A stretch of 64,000 nt of DNA, taken from contig NZ_PGSG01000027.1 in the NCBI RefSeq assembly GCF_002843305.1, forward strand, positions 44,640 through 108,639. The letters are read 5' to 3'. The notes beneath the pieces were generated by a model. The model was not told where the DNA came from. It was given only the letters and a program-made list of their open reading frames with translations, and did not search any database. How positions within the stretch are numbered: position 1 is the first letter of the stretch; each line of letters opens with the position of its first letter. This document shows, in pieces, positions 52,640-60,037 of the stretch. The DNA is from Streptomyces barkulensis (GTDB lineage Bacteria > Actinomycetota > Actinomycetes > Streptomycetales > Streptomycetaceae). Made by a program: the position numbers and the translations under genes.

Positions 52640-53676
52640 TGTCTCGCAGCATCGACCTCGCAGTGATCCCCGGTGACGGCATCGGCCGGGAAGTCGTGGC
52701 CCAGGGCCTGAAGGTCCTGTCCGCGGTCCTTCCGCAGGACGCGAAGCTGCGGACACGGGAGTACGACCTCGGCGCGAAGCGCTGGCACGCCACGGGGGAG
52801 ACCCTGCCGGACGCGGAGCTGGAGCAGCTCAGGAGCCACGACGCCATCCTGCTCGGCGCGATCGGCGACCCCTCGGTCCCCTCCGGCGTGCTGGAGCGCG
52901 GGCTGCTGCTCAAGCTGCGCTTCGCCTTCGACCACTACGTCAACCTGCGTCCCTCCAGGCTCTTCCCGAACACCGCGACCCCGCTGGCGGGCCGCCCCGA
53001 CATCGACTTCGTCGTCGTCCGGGAGGGCACCGAGGGCCCGTACACCGGAAACGGCGGCTCCCTGCGCACCGGCACCCCGGCCGAGGTGGCCACCGAGGTC
53101 AGCGTGAACACCGCCTACGGCGTGGAGCGCGTGGTGCGGGACGCCTACGAGCGGGCCAAGGCCCGGCCGCGCAGGAAGCTCACGCTGGTCCACAAGAACA
53201 ACGTCCTGGTGCACGCCGGCCACCTGTGGAAGAACATCTTCGACCGGGTCGGCGAGGAGTACCCCGAGGTCACCACCGACTACCTGCACGTGGACGCCGC
53301 GACGATCTTCTTCGTCACCCAGCCCGAGCGCTTCGACGTGATCGTCACCGACAACCTCTTCGGCGACATCCTCACCGACCTCGCCGCCGCCGTCACCGGC
53401 GGCATCGGACTGGCCGCCTCCGGGAACATCAACCCCACCGGCGCCTTCCCGTCGATGTTCGAGCCGGTCCACGGCTCCGCGCCCGACATCGCCGGCACCG
53501 GCAAGGCCGACCCCACCGCGACGGTCCTCTCCGTCGCGCTGATGCTGCGGCACCTGGGCCTGGACCCCGAGGCGGCCCGCATCGAGGACGCGGTCTCGGC
53601 CGATCTCGCGGAGCGCTCCGCGCCCCGCACCACCGAGGAGATCGGCGACGCCCTCGCGGCGCGAGTAGCCGGCTGA
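52639..53676 (+). CDS. leuB: 3-isopropylmalate dehydrogenase
   Basis: This 345-residue NAD-dependent decarboxylating dehydrogenase of leucine synthesis has [15 protein letters not shown] at the start, [19 protein letters not shown] with substrate arginines, [17 protein letters not shown], the [12 protein letters not shown] block, and [23 protein letters not shown], plus a C-terminal [18 protein letters not shown] 52639 has no ribosome-binding site (see the candidate promoter). It lies 232 bases before ilvE. Confidence 0.95.
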   Translation: MSRSIDLAVIPGDGIGREVVAQGLKVLSAVLPQDAKLRTREYDLGAKRWHATGETLPDAELEQLRSHDAILLGAIGDPSVPSGVLERGLLLKLRFAFDHYVNLRPSRLFPNTATPLAGRPDIDFVVVREGTEGPYTGNGGSLRTGTPAEVATEVSVNTAYGVERVVRDAYERAKARPRRKLTLVHKNNVLVHAGHLWKNIFDRVGEEYPEVTTDYLHVDAATIFFVTQPERFDVIVTDNLFGDILTDLAAAVTGGIGLAASGNINPTGAFPSMFEPVHGSAPDIAGTGKADPTATVLSVALMLRHLGLDPEAARIEDAVSADLAERSAPRTTEEIGDALAARVAG

Positions 53677-53908
53677 CGCCCGGCCGTACGCTCCGTCCGG
53701 CCGGGCCGCAGGCGCCCGGCCGCTGGGCTACTCGGCGGTTGGGTGCGAACATCTACCACCAGGACCGCCCACCCGTGCCCCATGCGGTCTGCCGTCCCCG
53801 ATAATCGGACATGGGGCCGCTGTACGCAGGGAAGCTCGGACGTCCTGGTACCGATCGGGGCGACGGGAGCGCGGTCCACCACGACACCCAGTGAAGGACG
53901 CGCTCACC

Positions 53909-55012
53909 ATGACGACGCCCCGTATCGAGTTCGACCTCAAGCCCTCCGCGCAGCTGCTGCCCGCCGCGGAGCGCGAGGCGGTGCTCGCCGCCCCCGGTTT
54001 CGGCCGGCACTTCACCGACCACATGGTCACCATCCGGTGGACCGAGGGCCGTGGCTGGCACGACGCGCAGCTCCAGCCGTACGCCCCGTTCCAGATGGAC
54101 CCGGCGAACATGACGCTGCACTACGCCCAGACGATCTTCGAAGGGCTGAAGGCGTACCGGCAGCCCGACGGCTCGGTCGCCGTCTTCCGCCCCGACGCCA
54201 ACGCCCGGCGCTTCCAGCGCTCCGCACGCCGTCTTGCGATGCCCGAGCTGCCGGTGGAGACCTTCGTCGAGGCGTGCGACCTACTGGTGCAGCAGGACAG
54301 GGCCTGGGTGCCCGGCGAGGGCGAGCAATCGCTGTACCTGCGCCCCTTCATGTTCGCCACGGAGGTCGGCCTCGGGGTCAAGCCCGCGAACGAGTACCTG
54401 TTCGTGGTGATCGCCTCGCCCGCGGGCGCCTACTTCCCGCGCGGTGTCAAGCCCGTCTCGGTCTGGCTGTCGCAGGAGTACGTGCGCGCCGCCCCCGGCG
54501 GTACGGGCGAGGCCAAGACCGGCGGCAACTACGCGGCCTCCCTCGTCGCCCAGGCCGAGGCCGCCGGGCACGGCTGCGACCAGGTGGTCTGGCTGGACGC
54601 CGGAGAGCGCCGCTGGATCGAGGAGATGGGCGGCATGAACCTGTACTTCGTGAAGGGGTCGGGCAAGGACGCCACCATCGTCACGCCCAGGCTGACCGGC
54701 ACCCTGCTGCCGGGCATCACCCGCGACTCGCTGCTGACGATCGCCTCCGACCTGGGCTACGGCACCGAGGAGGCCCGCATCTCCGTCGACGACTGGCGCG
54801 AGGGCAACGCCGACGGTTCGATCACCGAGGTCTTCGCCTGCGGCACCGCGGCCGTCATCACCCCGGTCGGCACGGTGAAGTCCGCCGCCGGGAACTGGAC
54901 GGTGGGCGACGGCGAGCCGGGTGAGATCACCATGGAGCTGCGCGAGGCGCTGCTGGCGGTCCAGACCGGCCGCGCGCAGGACACGCACGGCTGGATGCAC
55001 AGGCTGGCCTGA
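53909..55012 (+). CDS. ilvE: Branched-chain amino acid aminotransferase
   Basis: This 367-residue class IV PLP enzyme makes the last step to valine, leucine and isoleucine. It has [19 protein letters not shown] near residue 70, [17 protein letters not shown], the PLP lysine in [26 protein letters not shown] and [13 protein letters not shown]. The GAAGGA site at 53893 fits ATG 53909 better than the upstream GTG (53891). An inverted repeat GCCCCATG/CATGGGGC lies in its leader (53777-53784, 53810-53817). Confidence 0.96.
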   Translation: MTTPRIEFDLKPSAQLLPAAEREAVLAAPGFGRHFTDHMVTIRWTEGRGWHDAQLQPYAPFQMDPANMTLHYAQTIFEGLKAYRQPDGSVAVFRPDANARRFQRSARRLAMPELPVETFVEACDLLVQQDRAWVPGEGEQSLYLRPFMFATEVGLGVKPANEYLFVVIASPAGAYFPRGVKPVSVWLSQEYVRAAPGGTGEAKTGGNYAASLVAQAEAAGHGCDQVVWLDAGERRWIEEMGGMNLYFVKGSGKDATIVTPRLTGTLLPGITRDSLLTIASDLGYGTEEARISVDDWREGNADGSITEVFACGTAAVITPVGTVKSAAGNWTVGDGEPGEITMELREALLAVQTGRAQDTHGWMHRLA

Positions 55013-55024
55013 GCCCGGTCCGGC

Positions 55025-55063
55025 GGGATGGGAGGGCCGAGAGCGTCCCGGCCCTCCCATCCC
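55025..55063. terminator. Hairpin terminator after ilvE
   Basis: GGGATGGGAGGGCCG (55025-55039) pairs perfectly over 15 bases with 55049-55063 around a 9-base loop, starting 13 bases after the ilvE stop. Confidence 0.75.
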
Positions 55064-55140
55064 CCGGTCCTCCCATCCTCCGGTCCTCCCGCCCCTGGTT
55101 CTCCCATCCCCCCGGTCCTTCCGGTCCTCCCGTCCCGCCG
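55061..55140. repeat. Degenerate CGGTCCTCCC repeat in a polypyrimidine tract
   Basis: CGGTCCTCCC or close variants recur about five times (near 55065, 55080, 55096, 55113, 55124) in a nearly pure C/T tract. No gene or protein motif is seen; the opposite strand is G-rich. Confidence 0.55.
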
Positions 55141-55246
55141 CTTCCCGTTCCGCCGTCCGCCTCCACGGACGGCGGCGACCACATCGTGAGACCACCCGAT
55201 CCGCGGAGCGGATCCGTGCCAGACTGTGCCCGTGCCTCACCTCGCC

Positions 55247-55282
55247 ATGATTTTCGGCAGCAGGCGCGCCGGTCCGCAGTGA
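55247..55282 (+). CDS. Candidate cimA leader peptide (11 residues)
   Basis: ATG 55247 opens MIFGSRRAGPQ and stops at 55282. It holds one Ile codon directly after the start. There is no ribosome-binding site in front, so it may be translated leaderless, or not at all. Its position ahead of the T-tailed hairpin at 55340 resembles the ilvB leader. Confidence 0.5.
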   Translation: MIFGSRRAGPQ

Positions 55283-55339
55283 CCGCCTACGCACACACCC
55301 GGTGCGGTGGCGGACACCGTGTCCCAGACCCGCGCGCAG

Positions 55340-55366
55340 ACCTCTCGCACCCGCGAGAGGTTTTTT
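55340..55366 (+). terminator. Intrinsic terminator in the cimA leader (attenuator)
   Basis: ACCTCTCGC (55340-55348) pairs with GCGAGAGGT (55353-55361) around ACCC and runs into TTTTTT (55361-55366) then CGTTTT. This classic T-tailed terminator lies 104 bases before the cimA start with no gene between it and the possible leader peptide, so it must control read-through into cimA. Confidence 0.8.
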
Positions 55367-55469
55367 CGTTTTCCGGCACCACCCGGCCGGAACGAGGGCG
55401 TGAGGGATGATGGGGACAAGTAGGGCCAAGCACTCCGGACCTACATCCATCGACAGGAGCCAGACCAGC

Positions 55470-57113
55470 ATGACCGACGCCGCGGCCTCCCGGCAGCCGG
55501 GGGACGCGTCCCTCGGCGACGCGTTCCACGTCTTCGACACCACGCTCCGCGACGGGGCACAGCGGGAGGGCATCAACCTCTCCGTCGCGGACAAGCTCAC
55601 CATCGCCCGTCACCTGGACGACTTCGGTGTCGGCTTCATCGAGGGCGGCTGGCCCGGTGCCAACCCCCGGGACACCGAGTTCTTCCGGCGCGCCCGTGAG
55701 GAGATCGACTTCCGCCACGCCCGGCTCGTCGCGTTCGGCGCCACCCGCAGGGCGGGCGTCGCCGCGGCCGACGACCCGCAGGTGCGGGCGCTGGTCGACT
55801 CGCAGGCGCCGGTGGTCACCATCGTCGCCAAGGCGCACGACCGCCATGTCGAGCTGGCGCTGCGCACCACGCTGGAGGAGAACCTGGCGATGGTCCGCGA
55901 CACGGTGGAGCACCTGCGGGAGCGGGGCCGGCGGGTCTTCGTCGACTGCGAGCACTTCTTCGACGGTTACCAGGCCGACCCCGAGTACGCCAAGCGGGTC
56001 GTGCGCACCGCCTACGAGGCCGGCGCCGACGTGGTCGTGCTGTGCGACACCAACGGCGGCATGCTCCCCGCCCGGATCCAGGCCGTGGTGCGGACGGTGC
56101 ACGCCGACACCGGCGCGCGACTGGGTATCCACGCCCAGGACGACACCGGCTGCGCCGTCGCCAACACCCTGGCCGCGGTGGACGCCGGCGCCACCCATGT
56201 GCAGTGCACCGCCAACGGCTACGGCGAGCGCGTGGGCAACGCCAACCTCTTCTCGGTGGTCGCCGCCCTCCAGCTCAAGTACGGCATGAAGGTCCTGCCC
56301 GAGGGCGCGCTGCGCGAGATGACGCGGATCTCCCACGCCATCGCCGAGGTCGTCAACCTGACGCCCTCCACCCATCAGCCGTACGTGGGTGTTTCCGCGT
56401 TCGCACACAAGGCCGGACTGCACGCCTCCGCCATCAAGGTGGATCCCGACCTCTACCAGCACATCGACCCCGAGCTGGTCGGCAACCGCCTGCGGATGCT
56501 GGTCTCCGACATGGCCGGCCGGGCCTCCATCGAGCTCAAGGGCCAGGAGCTGGGGATCGATCTGAGCGGTGACCGCGAGCTGGTCGGCCGGATCGTGGAG
56601 CGCGTCAAGGAGCGCGAGCTGCGCGGGTACAGCTACGAGGCCGCCGACGCGTCCTTCGAGCTGCTGCTGCGCGAGGAGCTGCTGCGGGGCGGGGCGGAGG
56701 AGCGCTCCCGGAGCTTCTTCACCACCGAGTCCTGGCGCGCCATCGTGGAGAACCGCCCCGACGGTTCCCACGCCAACGAGGCGACCGTGAAGCTGTGGGC
56801 CAAGGGCGAGCGCATCGTCTCCACCGCCGAGGGGAACGGCCCCGTCAACGCCCTGGACCGGGCCCTCCGGCTGGCGCTGGAGCGGATCTACCCCGAGCTC
56901 GCCCAGATGGAGTTGGTGGACTACAAGGTCCGCATCCTGGCGGGCACCCACGGCACGGAGTCCACCACACGGGTGCTGGTGTCCACCGGGGACGGCGGAG
57001 GCGAGTGGTCCACCGTCGGAGTGGCCGACAACGTCATCGCCGCCTCCTGGCAGGCCCTCGTCGACGCCTACACCTACGGCCTGCTGCGCGCCGGCGTCGA
57101 GCCGCAGGGCTGA
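55470..57113 (+). CDS. cimA: Citramalate synthase (CimA) / 2-isopropylmalate synthase family
   Basis: This 547-residue DRE-TIM enzyme has VFDTTLRDGAQREGINLSV (metal/catalytic Arg-Asp), FIEGGWPGANPRDTEFF, CDTNGGMLPARI, GIHAQDDTGCAVANTLAAVDAG (metal His), and the HKAGLHASAIKVDPDLYQH block. A C-terminal regulatory LeuA-dimer-like domain follows from about 430. These match the TIGR00977-type citramalate synthases that give 2-ketobutyrate for isoleucine from pyruvate. ATG 55470 has AGGAG 13 bases upstream. It completes, with ilvBNC and ilvE, an isoleucine route. Confidence 0.92.
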   Translation: MTDAAASRQPGDASLGDAFHVFDTTLRDGAQREGINLSVADKLTIARHLDDFGVGFIEGGWPGANPRDTEFFRRAREEIDFRHARLVAFGATRRAGVAAADDPQVRALVDSQAPVVTIVAKAHDRHVELALRTTLEENLAMVRDTVEHLRERGRRVFVDCEHFFDGYQADPEYAKRVVRTAYEAGADVVVLCDTNGGMLPARIQAVVRTVHADTGARLGIHAQDDTGCAVANTLAAVDAGATHVQCTANGYGERVGNANLFSVVAALQLKYGMKVLPEGALREMTRISHAIAEVVNLTPSTHQPYVGVSAFAHKAGLHASAIKVDPDLYQHIDPELVGNRLRMLVSDMAGRASIELKGQELGIDLSGDRELVGRIVERVKERELRGYSYEAADASFELLLREELLRGGAEERSRSFFTTESWRAIVENRPDGSHANEATVKLWAKGERIVSTAEGNGPVNALDRALRLALERIYPELAQMELVDYKVRILAGTHGTESTTRVLVSTGDGGGEWSTVGVADNVIAASWQALVDAYTYGLLRAGVEPQG

Positions 57114-57149
57114 CCGGCCGTCACGACACGCCCACCCAGGCCTGAACGC

Positions 57150-57194
57150 TCCTCTGGCGCGGACTGTGGGAACCCCACAGTCCGCGCCAGAGGA
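57150..57194. terminator. Very long perfect hairpin after cimA
   Basis: A 21-bp uninterrupted stem (57150-57170 with 57174-57194) is closed by AAC; the arm ends GGCGCGGACTGTGGG. It sits 36 bases after the cimA stop and is the longest perfect stem among the hairpins I measured here. A terminator for cimA is the simplest reading; a binding site for a regulator of accB is possible. Confidence 0.75.
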
Positions 57195-57310
57195 AACTGG
57201 GGATCCTCCCTGGTGTGGCGGCCTCAAAGGCGTGGTTCTGTCCAGCGTGGCCATGAATCGCGGGCTGAGACTGTACGAATCCGACGACGGCGAACAGTGC
57301 GGCGGTTTCG

Positions 57311-57323
57311 TAGGGTCTGAACA
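57311..57323 (+). promoter_or_regulatory. Candidate -10 of a leaderless accB transcript
   Basis: TAGGGT at 57311-57316 lies six bases before ATG 57323, with no ribosome-binding site between. Seen together with the similar arrangement at leuB. Confidence 0.4.
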
Positions 57324-58906
57324 TGACCGATCTGTCCCAGACGCCGCTCGCGGCGAGTGACGCCCGTGGCCGTGTGGCGGAGTTGCACGCCATCCGTGAG
57401 CAGGTTCGGCGCGGTCCGAGCGAGCGGGCCACCGAGGCCCAGCACTCCAAGGGCAAGCTGACCGCGCGTGAGCGGATCGAACTGCTGCTGGACGAGGGGT
57501 CGTTCCAGGAGGTCGAGCCGCTGCGCCGGCACCGCGCCACCGGCTTCGGCCTGGAGGACAGAAAGCCGTACACCGACGGGGTGGTCACCGGCTGGGGCAC
57601 CGTCCACGGCCGCACCGTCTTCGTCTACGCCCACGACTTCCGGATCTTCGGCGGGGCGCTGGGCGAGGCCCACGCGCAGAAGATCCACAAGATCATGGAC
57701 ATGGCCATCGCGGCCGGCGCGCCGCTGGTCTCCCTCAACGACGGGGCCGGCGCCCGCATCCAGGAGGGCGTGGTGGCCCTGGCCGGCTACGGCGGCATCT
57801 TCCAGCGCAACACCAGGGCTTCCGGGGTGATCCCGCAGATCTCGGTGATGCTGGGCCCGTGCGCGGGCGGGGCGGCCTACTCCCCGGCGCTGACCGACTT
57901 CGTGTTCATGGTCCGCGACACCTCGCAGATGTTCATCACCGGCCCCGACGTCGTCCAGGCGGTCACCGGTGCCCAGGTGAGCCAGAACGGGCTGGGCGGG
58001 GCGGACGTGCACGCGTCGACCTCGGGCGTGGCGCACTTCGCCTACGACGACGAGACCGCCTGCCTGGAGGAGGTCCGCTACCTGCTGTCCCTGCTGCCGT
58101 CCAACAACCGGGAGAACCCGCCGCGCACCGAGTGCGCCGACCCGGCCGACCGGCGCGGCGAGGTGCTGTACGACCTGGTGCCGGCCGACGGCAACCGCCC
58201 CTACGACATGCGCGCGGTGATCGAGGAGATCGTCGACGACGGCGAGATGCTGGAGGTCCACGAGCGCTGGGCCACCAACATCATCTGCGCGCTGGCCCGG
58301 ATGGACGGCCAGGTGGTGGGGATCGTCGCCAACCAGCCCCAGCAGCTCGCCGGCGTGCTGGACATCCACGCCTCCGAGAAGGCCGCCCGCTTCGTGCAGA
58401 TGTGCGACGCGTTCAACATCCCCATCCTCACCCTGCTGGACGTGCCCGGCTTCCTGCCCGGCGTGGACCAGGAGCACGGCGGGATCATCCGGCACGGCGC
58501 CAAGCTGCTGTACGCGTACTGCAACGCCACCGTGCCGCGGATCTCGCTGGTGCTGCGCAAGGCCTACGGCGGCGCGTACATCGTCATGGACTCCCAGTCC
58601 ATCGGCGCGGACCTGACCTACGCCTGGCCGACCAACGAGATCGCGGTGATGGGCGCCGAGGGAGCGGCGGGCGTGATCTTCCGGCGGCAGATCGCCGCCT
58701 CCGACGACCCCGAGGCCACCCGGGCGGAGCTGGTCAAGGAGTACCGGTCCGAGCTGATGCACCCCTACTACGCGGCCGAACGCGGCCTGGTCGACGACGT
58801 CATCGACCCCGCCGAGACGCGCTCCGTACTCATCGGCGCCCTGGCCATGCTCCGCACCAAGCACGCCGATCTGCCCGCCCGCAAGCACGGCAACCCGCCC
58901 CAGTGA
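57323..58906 (+). CDS. accB: Acyl-CoA carboxylase beta subunit (carboxyltransferase)
   Basis: This 527-residue carboxyltransferase moves CO2 from carboxybiotin to acetyl- or propionyl-CoA. N- and C-terminal crotonase-fold halves show KLTARERIELLLDEGSF, FGGALGEAHAQKIHKIMDMA, NDGAGARIQEGVVALAGYGG, GPCAGGAAYSPALTDFVFM, ASEKAARFVQMCDAFNIPIL, DVPGFLPGVDQEHGGIIRHG, KAYGGAYIVMDSQSIGADL. Immediately downstream is an epsilon-subunit gene, as for AccB-AccE of S. coelicolor acetyl-CoA carboxylase; the biotin subunit (AccA) is elsewhere. Substrate preference is not settled by sequence alone. Confidence 0.93.
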   Translation: MTDLSQTPLAASDARGRVAELHAIREQVRRGPSERATEAQHSKGKLTARERIELLLDEGSFQEVEPLRRHRATGFGLEDRKPYTDGVVTGWGTVHGRTVFVYAHDFRIFGGALGEAHAQKIHKIMDMAIAAGAPLVSLNDGAGARIQEGVVALAGYGGIFQRNTRASGVIPQISVMLGPCAGGAAYSPALTDFVFMVRDTSQMFITGPDVVQAVTGAQVSQNGLGGADVHASTSGVAHFAYDDETACLEEVRYLLSLLPSNNRENPPRTECADPADRRGEVLYDLVPADGNRPYDMRAVIEEIVDDGEMLEVHERWATNIICALARMDGQVVGIVANQPQQLAGVLDIHASEKAARFVQMCDAFNIPILTLLDVPGFLPGVDQEHGGIIRHGAKLLYAYCNATVPRISLVLRKAYGGAYIVMDSQSIGADLTYAWPTNEIAVMGAEGAAGVIFRRQIAASDDPEATRAELVKEYRSELMHPYYAAERGLVDDVIDPAETRSVLIGALAMLRTKHADLPARKHGNPPQ

Positions 58907-58926
58907 CACCTGTGAGGACCAGCCCC

Positions 58927-59157
58927 GTGAACGTTTCCGCCACCACCACCGCAGCCGCGGCCGTCGCCGACGTGGTCCGTGTGGAGAAGGGCCACGCCAG
59001 CGAGGAGGAGCTCGCCGCGGTCACCGCCCTGCTCCTGGCCCGCGCCGCCGCCCACCGGGCCGGCCCCGCCGCCTCCCGTCCGCGCCGCAGCACCGCACCC
59101 TGGCGCCGCCTGGAGCGCACCTCCGGTTTCCGGGCCCCGCACAGCTGGCAGGGCTGA
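58927..59157 (+). CDS. accE: Acyl-CoA carboxylase epsilon subunit
   Basis: This 76-residue protein has the Ala/Val-rich helical N-terminus (ATTTAAAAVADVVRVEKGHA), the conserved EEELAAVTALLLARAAA, and the C-terminal PWRRLERTSGFRAPHSWQG. That end block is diagnostic of AccE/PccE proteins that stabilise the carboxylase. GTG 58927 has GAGGA upstream; an earlier in-frame GTG at 58903 overlaps the accB stop. Confidence 0.93.
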   Translation: MNVSATTTAAAAVADVVRVEKGHASEEELAAVTALLLARAAAHRAGPAASRPRRSTAPWRRLERTSGFRAPHSWQG

Positions 59158-59232
59158 CCGGAGACCGGAGGAGCCCGGGAGCGCCCGCCGCCGGGACCGG
59201 GCGAACCGGCCTTCGGCGCGAACTCGCACGGA

Positions 59233-59267
59233 CCGGCCCCCGTACACCTCGGGTGTACGGGGGCCGG
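59233..59267. terminator. Two-way terminator after accE
   Basis: A 16-bp perfect stem CCGGCCCCCGTACACC (59233-59248) pairs with 59252-59267 around TCG, between converging genes. Confidence 0.8.
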
Positions 59268-59291
59268 CGAGGTCTGTCGTCGCGGGGCCGG

Positions 59292-59480
59292 TCAGCCGAC
59301 GGGGGCGTCCATCAGAACGGTCCGGCGCGGGTTGGCGGTCCGGGCCGGAAGGTTCCCCGCGTCCTCCCCGCTCTCCGCGCGCTCGGCCGGGACGCCCGCC
59401 GGCTCGTCGGCGTCCTCGAGGTGGGCCAGGGTGGTGCGCTGCGGATTGGCAACGCTGCGCGTGATCATCGTCGTCTTCAC
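59292..59480 (-). CDS. Small hypothetical protein with an internal repeat
   Basis: This protein of about 62 residues begins MKTTMITRSVANPQRTTLAH, followed by an acidic middle and ending TANPRRTVLMDAPVG. The segments ANPQRTTLAHL and ANPRRTVLMDA form two copies of A-N-P-(Q/R)-R-T-x-L. No membrane segment and no known family. GTG 59480 has GAGG eight bases upstream; ATG 59468 is an alternative. Its upstream frame (to 59630) reads through AT-rich promoter DNA and is excluded. Confidence 0.7.
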   Translation of the reverse strand: MKTTMITRSVANPQRTTLAHLEDADEPAGVPAERAESGEDAGNLPARTANPRRTVLMDAPVG

Positions 59481-60037
59481 CAGGTCTGCCTCGTTCGCCT
59501 TCTTGTCGTTTACATACCTTGTGTAAAGCTGAGCGTAAGGGGCCCCATTCCCCTCCAGGGATGACTCGTATAACGATCCGTCTGTGATTTTACTCACGAA
59601 ACGGCGGGCAAAAGCCACATAACGGACCACCTGAGCCGGTCACCTAAACGGGCATACCCGGCCAAAATCGGGCCATCCACCCTCTGGTGTCGCTACCGGG
59701 GCAGTGGGCACTGTAGCGGCTCACGTGTGGCGCCAGCTGCCAAAAGTCCGTGATGCGCCGTATGTGTCTACACCCTCAGCCACAGAGTGTCTGCGTAGCG
59801 TCACGCATGTCACAGCCTTATCCACGGACCTTGTTGGAGATCCGGCACTGTGCTGGAATTCCACGGACCGCCGCAGGAGACGACCCGGCGCGCAAGGGGC
59901 GCATAGGAGCGCCGCGCGGCGGAGACTTGGGGGCGCGCCGGTCACTCACGACCGTCAGGGGGGTCCTTCGGACCTTCCCGACTCGATACCGTTCCGCCGT
60001 TCGCGGGGGGACGCCTGGTCCAGAGGTTGCGACGCTA
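59481..60037. promoter_or_regulatory. Divergent region between the small gene and cvnA
   Basis: This is 557 bases. Near 59500-59540 the minus strand has a notably AT-rich stretch (TTTACACAAGGTATGTAAAC) likely to be the small gene's promoter, and another AT-rich patch lies at 59560-59625. On the plus strand a long leader for cvnA runs from about 59750. It has an open frame joined to cvnA, but its codons include CTA, TCA, TAT and TTG runs foreign to real genes here, so it is read as untranslated. Confidence 0.5.

Noticed and set aside
55180..55366. T-box riboswitch ahead of cimA
   Set aside because: A T-box needs the conserved AGGGTGGnACCGCG element and a long specifier stem. GTGCGGTGGCGGACACC is only loosely similar and the stem is not seen, so I describe only the terminator and possible leader peptide.
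59750..60037. Start of CvnA at 59750 or other upstream ATG
   Set aside because: Codons there (CTA, TCA, TAT) do not match the genome's use, no ribosome-binding site fits, and the NIT-type architecture needs no additional 96 residues.
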